From NCBI GenBank assembly GCA_016617855.1, contig JAECUM010001712.1:1-64000 (forward strand): a stretch of 64,000 nt of DNA, written 5' to 3'. How positions within the stretch are numbered: position 1 is the stretch's first letter; each line of letters opens with the position of its first letter. The stretch is from Megalonaias nervosa. Its lineage: Eukaryota; Mollusca; Bivalvia; Unionida; Unionidae. Made by a program: the position numbers and the translations under genes. Below the pieces are notes generated by a model, which was not told the DNA's origin, made no database searches, and worked only from the letters and a program-made list of their open reading frames with translations. This document shows, piece after piece, positions 10,471 to 20,514 of this stretch.

Positions 10471-12435
10471 ATGGCGACTGCTATAACTAAGACTGAAGAG
10501 GAACCAACTTGTCCGATTTGCTTGGGATTATTCAACGTACCAAGACAGCTACCATGTGCCCATACATTCTGCCAGAGTTGTCTACAGTCCTACATAACAA
10601 GCAAGGCTACAGAACATGAGAAAAAGGGATATATTGAGTGTCCGGTATGTAGAGAAACAGCTGGCCATTTTAAACAGAATAAACCAACTAGTGAATGGGC
10701 GTCTCTCTTTCCAGCCGACACAGTCATGCAATCTATGTTAACCACGAAATCGAAAGTAGAACGTGTATGTGATGCTTGTAACTCTGCTGGCGTGTCCGTC
10801 ACAGCTTCAGGATTCTGTGCGGTATGCGAGGAAGCAATGTGCGATGACTGCATAGGTTTTCACAGGAAACAGAAAATGTTAAAAACTCACACTATTCTTA
10901 CAATTGAGGAGTTATTGAAGAACCCACAAAATGTGATGAAATTTGCAAAAGGTTTTACATGCTTTGAACATGACGGGGAAGATCTGAAGTTCTACTGCAA
11001 AAATCACAAGGTTGCCTGTTGTGGAATTTGCTATTTTGAAAGCCATAACATTTGTTCCAGTGTGAGAAAATTGAAAGAGGAACTCCCTGCTCTGCTATGC
11101 GAAACCAAACCAAGTGAAATCATTGAAGAGTTGAAGAAACTGGAAATTCACCTAAAAACGTTTATAGATGCAAAGGAGTCAAATGTGACTGATCTTGAGT
11201 CCCAAGTTAATAGACTGACTGATCAAATCACAGAAATGAGAAACAAAATCAATACGGCTTTGGACGAATTAGAGATGAAAGTGAAGACGGAGGGAAGGAG
11301 AATCCACAAAGAAGTTGCTATTAGAACACAAGAAGTTAACCATCAATGCTTGTCTCTGATTCATGCCATAAGAAATTCTCAAATTCTGTGTGAAACAGTT
11401 GATAAATATGGAACGGATATACAAAAATTTCTGACTGCAGAAAAAATAAAATCACAGCTATCTTTGTATTACTCTCAGGTCAGAGAAAAATACGAGAGGA
11501 CAGACACACTGACAGTGCATGTGAAATTCACCCCACTGTTAGAATCTATTTTATCTCTCTCGTCATCAGATATTGGAAAACTTGTGACCATGACTGGCTC
11601 AAATCTTTCTATACCTGGTTTGATGAAACTAACAAAGGAATGCCAGGTTGAGAAAGTTGAAACATTCAATGTTAATATAAGTGGACGTAAACCATGTTAT
11701 GGTGGCATTACTATTCTCCCTAAGGGCAGGGTGATGCTTGTTGATAACAACAATAAGCAGTGCATTCGTCTTAACGACTCGCATCAAGTCGTTACACAAT
11801 ATAAACTCAAAGGATCTCTTTGTGACATGTGTGTGGTGGATGATGAGGAAGTGGCTGTATCTGTGTATGATCGGAATAAAATTCAGATTCTATCAGTAAG
11901 GGATGATGTCATCAGTCCAGTCAGAATAATAACAACTAAATACAAGAGCTATGGAATTGCAGCAGCTGGGAAGGGAGAGATGGTTGTGGTTGGGGACTGT
12001 GGTAATAACAAGTATTGCTGGAGTCTGATCAGAGATGGGAGAGAGGTCAGTTATTCTGATCAGTATGACTCATCAACTGGATGGTACAACTACATAGCTC
12101 TGAATAACTCTAAAACACGAGTCTATGTTACTGTGCAAATTAAAAATTCCCTTCATTGGTTCAATATGGAAGGCAAGAGGCAGTATACCTATAGTCCTGA
12201 CAACCTCAAATTGCCTTTAGGAGTAGCTGTGGACAGGGATGACAACATCTATGTTGTTGGATATGATTCTCATAACATTCATCAGTTGTCACCAGAAGGG
12301 TGTTTAATACAGGTTATAACTACCGGAGTGCCACAAAATCCATGGGCAATCTGTTTCAGTAACAGTAACGATATTTTTATCATTACAAACTATTCCAAAG
12401 AACATGAAAAAGTATACATTTTCCAATTGAAATAA
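10471..12435 (+). CDS. TRIM-family RING/B-box E3 ubiquitin ligase with six-bladed propeller-like C-terminus (intact, single exon)
   Basis: A 654-residue open frame with no intron. The RING finger is complete: C14, C17, C29, H31, C34, C37, C57, C60 (C3HC4). B-box 1 ligands are C100, C103, C116, C119, C124, C127, H131, H140; B-box 2 ligands are C164, H167, C176, H179, C184, C187, H192 and C195. Residues about 219-340 are heptad-rich coiled coil. From about 395 to the end there are six similar beta-rich repeats, each with a hydrophobic strand followed by a D/N-rich turn, as in NHL-type propellers. TRIM proteins transfer ubiquitin through the RING and bind partners through the C-terminus; the target here is unknown. 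The start at ATG 10,471 has A at -3 and G at +4, and a frame two codons longer has no ATG. A poly(A) signal lies at 12,613. Two decayed relatives lie at 6,889 and 52,244. Confidence 0.93.
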   Translation: MATAITKTEEEPTCPICLGLFNVPRQLPCAHTFCQSCLQSYITSKATEHEKKGYIECPVCRETAGHFKQNKPTSEWASLFPADTVMQSMLTTKSKVERVCDACNSAGVSVTASGFCAVCEEAMCDDCIGFHRKQKMLKTHTILTIEELLKNPQNVMKFAKGFTCFEHDGEDLKFYCKNHKVACCGICYFESHNICSSVRKLKEELPALLCETKPSEIIEELKKLEIHLKTFIDAKESNVTDLESQVNRLTDQITEMRNKINTALDELEMKVKTEGRRIHKEVAIRTQEVNHQCLSLIHAIRNSQILCETVDKYGTDIQKFLTAEKIKSQLSLYYSQVREKYERTDTLTVHVKFTPLLESILSLSSSDIGKLVTMTGSNLSIPGLMKLTKECQVEKVETFNVNISGRKPCYGGITILPKGRVMLVDNNNKQCIRLNDSHQVVTQYKLKGSLCDMCVVDDEEVAVSVYDRNKIQILSVRDDVISPVRIITTKYKSYGIAAAGKGEMVVVGDCGNNKYCWSLIRDGREVSYSDQYDSSTGWYNYIALNNSKTRVYVTVQIKNSLHWFNMEGKRQYTYSPDNLKLPLGVAVDRDDNIYVVGYDSHNIHQLSPEGCLIQVITTGVPQNPWAICFSNSNDIFIITNYSKEHEKVYIFQLK

Positions 12436-13687
12436 ATATTCATAACAGAAAACCTATTCATCATGCTTTGTGTGATAAATGTCATATGCAGATATAGAGA
12501 AGTGCTTTGTTTGAAGATACAAATTATAATGTTATTTTTTATTGAAGAATAACTGCAGAAGGCGTTCGATACTGTTTATTAAATACAAGACAACAGTACA
12601 GCTAGGAAGGGGAATAAAGACTGCTCTAAAAGTATTTTTCCCATGGAACTTAAACCCCAGTGGACACTTAATATAAACCAGCTGTTGGTGTGTATCAGTT
12701 CTAGTCTAGTGTGGAATATCTAATTACTTTTACTGTCAAGTGATATTTCAAAGCTAATTAGATTAAGGCTTACACTATACAAATAACTGAATCCTAATCT
12801 GTGTTTTATTGTAGGATGATCATCACTTACATATGATAATATTTATGTAGTTTTGTGTCAGCCTTGTAATGATGACACTAGAAGAGAATAACTTGTGAAC
12901 AATTTATGTCAGTATTCATGGACACTGTGGAACTTCTGCCCATTTTTATTTATAATTATTATTTCCTTATTATTATTTCCATTTCCCGACCAGCCATATT
13001 AGATAACTACATAAAGGAATGAGAAGAAAGGTGTTTTTCATATTCTACCCTGAATTACGTAATTAACATGAGATTTTTTTGTTACGATGTAAAGTGAATG
13101 ACAATTTAACATTCATGGTGGTGAATGATTACCAAATCAATATTATAAAATATTATTAATATTATAAAGGGAAATCAGAAATTAAAATCCTTAATTTCAT
13201 GCACCCAAAAGGTAAATAAGGACTTTCCCTAACTCCAAAAAACTAATGAGACAAATACAATGTTCTCATTATTTAGAACATGGCAAATTATGTTTCCAAA
13301 TATATGAATTTTAGAACAGACATAAAATGAATTCCACAAAAAGTAGATTTTAATACAGGGAGTTTATAGTCACTATGAGTTTTCATAATTCAACAAGTGT
13401 TACTTTGATTTACCTCAGAATTTGAAAATCTGAATACCTAATTTGTATATATAATTTACAAGCCTTTGGCAATTAATAATGAATGTTCAGATAAAACTTT
13501 GTTTCTTTATTAATCTGCATGACATCCATTATTGAAGTATTAATGATCAAGTTAGAAATAAACATTTGAATGTTTATATTGTAATTGTACATCTCATCAC
13601 TTTTTCAATGTAAAATATTATTTGATGAACATGCACATTCTTTTTCCATCATTGCATGTCGTTTGTTGGATCTATATATCTGACAGA
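12436..13687. other. 3' region of TRIM gene and AT-rich spacer
   Basis: An AATAAA at 12,613-12,618 is the likely poly(A) signal. Beyond about 12,640 nothing is recognisable. Confidence 0.5.
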
Positions 13688-13993
13688 CCGCTCCGGTGGC
13701 CTAGTGGTTAGAGTGTCAGCCTCGGATGTGGGAGGTCGTGGGTTCAATTCCCGGCTGAGTCATACCAAAGACTTACAAAAATGGTATTAACAGCTGACTC
13801 GCTTGGCGCTCGGCATCAAGAGGTTAGTGTTAGGACTGGTCAGCCTAGTGTCAGGATAATGTGACTGGGTGTGACATCATGCCACATGTCTGCAGCATGA
13901 TGCCCCAATGCTAGACGTCACTATAAACTGCCAGAGTGCAGACATCGTAGCGATATGACTGAAAAATTGTTAAAGCTATGTTAAAAATCCAAA
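13688..13993 (+). mobile_element. tRNA-derived SINE, family A (full length)
   Basis: The head carries a pol III A box (TGGTTAGAGTG) and B box (GGTTCAATTCC) about 30 bp apart. The body has a conserved part with CAGCTGACTCGCTTGGCGCT and AGCATGATGCCCCA. The 3' end GACTGAAAAATTGTTAAAGC leads into a (CA)n tail at 13,995-14,027. Two more copies lie in the window. The layout is that of the tRNA-derived SINEs common in molluscs. Confidence 0.88.
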
Positions 13994-14029
<36 letters not shown>

Positions 14030-14089
14030 ATCTGACAGTCTGTACACTAGCAGCTCTCCTCCATTCCTCCATTACCTATTACTACCATA

Positions 14090-14495
14090 ATATATTCTAT
14101 ACTAGTGACACTAACATTAGAATTACCACTCCTAATATTGCTACTATTTCTTCCCTTCTAATGGTACTGCTAGAATTACCACTCCAACTATTATTACTAT
14201 TTCTTCCCTTCTAATTGTACTACTAGGATTACCACTCCTACTATTACTACTATTTCTTTCCTTCTAAAGGTACTGACAGGATTACCACTCTTACTATTAC
14301 TTCCCTTCTAATGGTACTACTAGGATTACCACTCTATTACTACTATTCCCTTCTAATGGTACTGCTAGGATTACCACTCCTACTATTACAACTATTAATT
14401 ACGTTCTAATGATACTACTAGGATTACCACTCCTACTACTATTACTACTATTTCTTCGGTCTAATGGTACTACTAGGATTACCACTCCTGCTATT
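14090..14495. repeat. About 53-bp minisatellite, 7 copies
   Basis: Units of TTCTAATGGTACTACTAGGA plus TTACCACTCCTACTATTACT and a TATTTCTTCCC end, with length variants. One stray unit lies at 15,507-15,545. Confidence 0.9.
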
Positions 14496-14997
14496 ACCAT
14501 TAAAAGAAATTTTGAAATTAACAAAGTGTATAGTCATGAAATAAGAATAATAATAATGATTATGATTATAGATAAATTAATTTATTGTGAATATAGGTAA
14601 ACATTTGTGGTCATGAAAAATGCCTGTTATTGCTAAAGGAATTTATACATATATCAAAAAGAAAGAAGATGAAAATTGCATATATTTATTGATTCTGAAA
14701 ACAATGTATATGAACTTCATTTATCACAATCCCATCTATTCACTAATGGGAGCAGCCCCTTAAAAATCATGTCAGTTTTCCTTATATTTTTTAAAATAAT
14801 GTCATGGTCAATCATATACCCCTATCAGCAAGTGACAAGAATAAAACATCTCAAGGCATCATGAAGTTATAGCATATTTATATATTACTAGTATGATTTA
14901 TTTCACAAACATGAAACCTTAGTTCTGAAAATACTTAAGGCTGTCTCAACTTTAATAGTATCACAGTAGCTCATTTATACACTACAAAGCATGAAAA

Positions 14998-15262
14998 TGT
15001 TGTAGTAGTAGTTGTTGTTGTAGTAGAGTTTAACGCCATTTTTCAGCACAATATAGGCTACACATGGCTGCCAGTATAAATGGTGGAGGAAGAACCCAGG
15101 AAAACCCCGGTAAGAACCACCAACCCACGAGAAGCTACTGGCAAACTTCCTCATGTACCCACATTGGCCGAACGCTAGACTCGAACCCATGCAGACAGAG
15201 GTGAGATGGCAATGATCCGTAACGGTGAGCGCTTTAGACCACTCGGCGACCCGGTGCCCCAA
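14998..15262 (-). mobile_element. tRNA-derived SINE, family B (full length, minus strand)
   Basis: On the minus strand the head has TGGTCTAAAGCG (A box) and GGTTCGAGTC (B box), then a body with CAGTAGCTTCTCGTGGGTTG and GGCGTTAAACTCTACTACAA, and a trinucleotide (CAA/CTA)n tail. A 95-codon open frame across it is a by-product. Confidence 0.85.
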
Positions 15263-15439
15263 AGCATGAAAAACTTGTAACTGTGTTATTAACCTAATTT
15301 ACCAACTTGTAACTGTGTTATGAAGTTTATGTACATTCTAAGCTAGAGTCAATAAATTGATCAATATCAGTACATAGTGTTTTAGTTTTCTCTTTTCAAG
15401 TAGAGTTAGAAGTGATTCATCACTGAAATATTCTTCTCC

Positions 15440-15600
15440 TGGCAAATGTTATATTTTGACTGCTACAACAGTATGTGCACTTAAAACTGCATGTTATTAA
15501 GTTATTAATTACCACTCCTAATATTACTACTATTTCTTCCCTTCTAATATTATATTTTGACTGCTACAACCGTATGTGCACTTAAAATTGACTTGTTAAG
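15440..15600. repeat. Small duplication around a stray 53-bp minisatellite unit
   Basis: TATATTTTGACTGCTACAAC followed by a GTATGTGCACTTAAAA segment occurs at 15,450 and 15,549; between them lies one unit of the 14,090-14,495 array. Confidence 0.8.
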
Positions 15601-15619
15601 AATATCTACACCTGTGCTC

Positions 15620-16400
15620 AAAAATGGGATGACCATATGCATGAGGCCTGTCTAAATCTTACATGAGCACACTCTTCTACTGAGATCTACTTATTAGTGC
15701 TGGATGGCCTATGTCTGAGCCCTGCCTAAACTGTTATGTCCAATAGAACTACTAGTAAAAACAGGATGGCCCTATGCCTAAGACTGAATTTTTATATGCG
15801 GCCCCCTCTTCCTCAGAAACTGTCATAACTAGATGGCATTATGCCTGCGGCCTGTTTAAATCTTCTATTATTCATTCTTCCATTAAGAACTACTTGTCAA
15901 ATTTGGCTGGCCATGTAACTGAGGCCTTTCAAAGTCTTATATGGGTCCTCCTTCTTCTGAGAACTATTTGTCTAAGCTGGATGGTCTTATGCCAGAGACC
16001 TGTCTACATCTTGTATGGACCTTTCATCCAAGCAAAAATACTTGTCAAAACTGGATGGTCCTATGCCAGAGGCGTGTCTAAATCTTGTATGGGCCTTTCA
16101 TCCAAACAAAACTACTTGTCAAAACTGGATGGCCTTGTGTCTGAGGCCTGGCAACATGTTATATGGGTCACTCTCCCAGACAAACCTATTTCTCAAAGCT
16201 GGAAGGCATGAAGTCTGAGGCCTGTCTAAGTTTTATATAGGTCCCCTCTTATTCTGAGAATTACATCTGAAAATTGGATGGGCATATGAGCAATGCCTGT
16301 CCACATCTCTTCTGCTAATATCTACTTCTCAAACTGGATGGCTCCATGCCTGAGGCCTCTCAAATTCTTAAATGGGTACCTTTTCCACTGAGAATTCTTG
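15620..16400. repeat. About 73-bp minisatellite, 11 diverged copies
   Basis: CTGGATGGCCTTATGCCTGA recurs every 72-76 bp from 15,624 to 16,335, followed by CCTGTCTAAATCTTATATGG and TGAGAACTACTTGTCAAA. Older than the other arrays, judging by divergence. The 145-codon frame at 15,774-16,211 follows the repeat and is not called as a gene. Confidence 0.9.
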
Positions 16401-17912
16401 TCAGAGTCTTTAGATACTGTTAATTCATTTCTTTTCATGGTACTTACATTTGTGGATTATGAAAGGGCTCCTATGTCTCCATTAGCAAGATCATTAATGA
16501 TTGAGTCATATGTTTCTCCAAGAAAGATTATTGTTGGCGAGTCCTGTGTTTCCACAGAAAGATCATTGCATACATGCCAACCATTATGTTTAGGCAGAAT
16601 CATTATGTTGTTTTCACCAAATTACGCATTACTCCAAACTGTATATGAACTATGACTCTTTTGGTACTTGAAAAAATGAAATGCAATACAAAAATGTTTT
16701 TGTCATTTTATTATCATCTCTTTAAATCCACTCATACAATATTCTTAAAATGGTGACTGCTGCATAACAATAGCATAAAAAGACCTTCCTTATTTGCTAT
16801 TTATAGCAACTGTACATGACCAATTTCCATGAAAACAAACGGGTTTCTTCAAATGGCTCACAGATTCATTTTATTGATAAGCTAGCCAAGTTGTGAACAA
16901 GTTTATACTTTTAATTAAAGAAAACGGCGCCAGATGTAACGTGAAATGCTTTACGGTTTGAGTTGTGGATGTTATATGATGGAAAATATTAGATCTTTTC
17001 AAACTTAAAAACATGTCATATCACAAAAAGAACAAATGAACACTGCTTTACAAACTTCAAAAGAAGTATACGAGAGTAATGTAATACAACAATGAGCATC
17101 TGATCTCATTGCAGTTTCCAGTTCACGATCATTCAGCAAAAGTTGCACATGTGGACTAGTTAATGAGAGCTGAATATAAATATTTTTTAGTATATATTGT
17201 GCTTGTATTCTGGTTCTAATCCATATGGATTTGCCCTTCCGGACAAGAATTCTGACCAGCTGCAGAACCTTGTAATATTGCTACTTATAATAGTATTAAT
17301 TACGTCTATACCTTTGGGGTGGCGGGGGCAGGATGTATCGCATTGTTCATTTACGTCAGTTTCCCACAAGAAAGATTATTTTTGATCGAGTCTTCTTTTC
17401 CACAGAAAGATCAGTTTGGGTTGGGTCCAGTGTTCCTACAAGATCTCTGCCGACTGAGTCTTTAAAGTTGTAGCTATAGGCAACCACCAAGTCCATGAGA
17501 ATGCATACGAAACATGGTGAATTTACAGCAATATACAGAACCTGTTCAAAAAAGTGCTTCCTAACATCATCATGTGAGAAAATGTTTTAAACATTTTCTG
17601 GATAAATAACTGGTACCATTCACGATATAATGTCATTTATGATACACAATTTGAGGTATATAATAAGGCACTGACCATGTACAAACTACAACCCGATCAG
17701 TTTCATCTTTTCCTGAATTGTGAGACTATTGCTGGTAAAACCTTTCTCATGCAAGCCAGCACTCAATCATTTTCATCCAGCATTTGTTATCTGCGATTTT
17801 CTCACACATGAGATTCATACTGGCTAACCTTTGTGGAAATTAAGATGCTATATTTTTAGGATAACACAACAATTAAAAATAAAGAGAAATTATATAATAT
17901 AGGTTCTTACAT

Positions 17913-18028
17913 TTTATTCAATTTTAAGTACAAAAATATTTTTACAAGACAAAATTTCTACAATTTGGATGATTTATTTATCTTGAATGAGCCATGATTT
18001 CCACTGCCTTTCACAAATGATGCTGCAC
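17913..18028 (-). pseudogene. Crotonase terminal exon and 3' UTR, copy 1
   Basis: After a TTTTTAG acceptor the exon reads GAASFVKGSGNHGSF and nine more residues to TAG at 17,960-17,958. This is the 'GA..F..G.GRHG.F' tail of the crotonase family. A poly(A) signal AATAAA lies at 17,918-17,913 on the minus strand. The phase (GT completing a Gly codon) fits the penultimate exons exactly. This exon has no lesion, although its penultimate exon at 19,105-18,940 is broken. Confidence 0.78.
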
Positions 18029-18389
18029 CTAAAAATAGGAAAAAATGTGTGTTAAACAATGGTATATAATATCATTCACTGCTACAAATTCTGATATTCA
18101 GTCAATAAGAAAGCAATGTTATATTGCACACATATGCCATATTTACTCAAGGACATCAATTTTCCCAGCTGAATAGGCACCAGAATGTTATTTGTTGCAC
18201 TCATGGGACATTTCATAATAGGTGAATACTGTGAATGTTTCACAGTTAGATTCAGTCTTTATTCCCTAGATGTTAGTCCTGAGACACGACATGACGTGAT
18301 AGATCATAGCAGACAATCACTGACAATATCGAAGGTTTATGGCAATGCTGATAAGTCAATAAGCTGGTGAGTGCATACAGAGATAAAAA

Positions 18390-18620
18390 AGATACAACTG
18401 TACTATACATCAATAAATATCACAACATATAAAATGTATCACTAAGTATCACAACACATAAAATGTATTAATATGTATCATAACACTTAAAATGTATTAA
18501 TATGTATCATACCACTAAAAATGTATTCACATGTATCATTACTTTTAAAATCTGTGAATATGTGTCATAACAAAAAAACTGTATTAATATGTATCATGAC
18601 ACGTAAAATATATCAATATG
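18390..18620. repeat. 29-bp tandem repeat within duplication block 1
   Basis: About eight units of ATATGTATCATAACACTTAA plus AATGTATTA. The same array is present in block 2 at 27,570-27,780 and weakly in block 3 at 36,235-36,300, so it predates the duplications. Confidence 0.88.
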
Positions 18621-18939
18621 TAACATAACAGTAAATATCCACGATATGATATATAAACTCACTGGTTCTAAAATACACTGGCATATTTGGCGTACACATT
18701 ATACTAGCAATTATTCTGTGCTGTTTGCAAATTATCTTTAGACCCATTAATTATTTCATATTTGAAAATCACAATATTTTCTTTTTTTATATTTTTACTG
18801 AGAATGTCTAGCAAATGTAATATTTTACAAATTTTCATACAAAACAATGAGTTGAAAATAATACTTTTATTTCTTAATATTTACATATCTGAGAAAAGTT
18901 TACAAACAATTGCAGATTCTTAGAAATCTGATACAATAC

Positions 18940-19105
18940 CTGGCACAGCTTCATCTCGGACTACTTTCATGCCAATCTCATTGCAGAGCCACAGTCCATG
19001 ACTCAGCATCTAAGGTTGAACTGTAGGTGGCTTTCGAGTCCACATTCATACACCGCTGAGGAAATTTGTCTATCTTTTGTGCCAACTGAAGGGACTATCA
19101 TAGAG
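18940..19105 (-). pseudogene. Crotonase penultimate exon, copy 1 (frameshifted)
   Basis: Between a TTGCAG acceptor and a GTATTG donor. It encodes KIDKFPQRCMN followed by a YSSTLDAESW segment, the FPQ-x-CMN block typical of crotonase-family C-terminal regions. Two stops (TGA TAG) lie near the 5' end, and about 8 bases are missing after Leu-Gln, giving a frameshift and a TGA in the middle. The same 8-base loss is present in copy 2 (29,266-29,363), so copies 1 and 2 arose by duplication after the damage. Confidence 0.78.
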
Positions 19106-20033
19106 CTGCAATTAAACAAAGACAATAAAAGCAGAATAACACTAGCCAAAAGTGAATATTTCATACTGTTTAGTAATCATCTGGGAAAATTAATAACCAA
19201 TGGATATCATTGCTACCACTAAACTGTATATGTAAATGAGCAACCTTTCTGATGAACTGCAAAAAACATGTGACTTGAAAACTGAAACTTCACTATGCAT
19301 TCGTTCAACTGTACAAAAAACAATTTTACATTTATGCAAATTCTTTAATAGAATTTCCACAATTTGATGAAGCTCAGAAATTAGCAGATATAATCTGTCG
19401 TCAGAGTTGTTATCATTGTATTATATTTGTTAAAGACAGATGAAAGAAGGAAATAAACCTCATTTCTTATTACAGTCATAAGAGACAATCATTTGCTGAA
19501 AAAGGATATGGACAGTATAAGTGTACGAGTAAACAAGATTGAAATTCTTATAGATATAGTTTGTTAGGAAAAGGAAGAGAACTCTGAAATATAGCTTTAG
19601 AATCTTTTGTGGTCACAAGTACCAATATATAAATTGTTTTCATTAGTCAGACCTTATCCTGGTTAATCTGGAATGTAAATGTTTGGTATAGTTCTTGAAT
19701 ATACTTCAAAATGTTAAATAATGTCAGATCATTAATACATTGGGCATTATGTAAAACATTAAGTAAAACAAAGATAGTGTGAAATGTAGAGCTCCTACAC
19801 CAAAATAAATTTCCTCGATTAATATATTAGAAGTTGCAAAGACATGAATATGACAGCTTTATTGGAATATAAAGATCGTGGAGACAACAATATGAATACA
19901 GTCAATTCTGTCAATATCAATCACTCCTGGGAAATGTCAAACTGGGAATTGCAATTGGGTCACCACTGTATACAGTTTGACCTTTTAAAATGTGTTTTCT
20001 GAACCAATACTATGCATAGCATAACAATCATTA

Positions 20034-20071
<38 letters not shown>

Positions 20072-20514
20072 ATCAAAATTGTTTTATTTGCACTGTAAAA
20101 CAAATCATACTTAAGGGCACATGCTGCTCTCTCCCAAATTTATGTTCCACATACGTTTACTGTATTCAGGATTAGCAGTGAAATTGAATTTTAAAATTTT
20201 AGGTAATTTTTAGGATTCCTCAATGTTTTAAATATTTCTGAGGTTTAAGACACACATTAGTTACATAATTATCCACATTGTGACCATACCATTTATTACA
20301 AAGCTAAAGAATGCTTTAAGCTTGTTTCTAAATATAATGAAAACAAAGATAGTTCATGCATGTTCCAGACTCATAGGCTAACCTAACAAAAATCCATGTG
20401 CACAAGAAAAGCACTTTTTTTGGGGTAATAGTAGAGCCATTCAGCATTTATTAAAAAGTTTTTGGATTCTATTATTTCTTCGATTTCTAAGGTCAAAATC
20501 AAATGTTAGATTTG

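Larger units (their letters stand above)
16675..20460. repeat. Segmental duplication block 1 (crotonase 3' end with introns)
   Basis: Positions 16,675-18,930 align closely with 26,008-28,105, and 18,930-20,160 align more weakly with 39,330-40,520. The content includes the terminal exon, a small 29-bp tandem repeat (18,390-18,620) and the penultimate exon. A 197-bp segment at about 17,147-17,343 is present here but absent from block 2. Apart from the exons I see no coding signal. Confidence 0.85.

Noticed and set aside
13688..13770. A functional tRNA gene
   Set aside because: A and B boxes are present, but the acceptor stem does not close and a conserved SINE body and tail follow; the same applies at 9,543 and at 15,262 on the minus strand.
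15774..16211. A 145-codon gene
   Set aside because: It follows the 73-bp minisatellite unit for unit.
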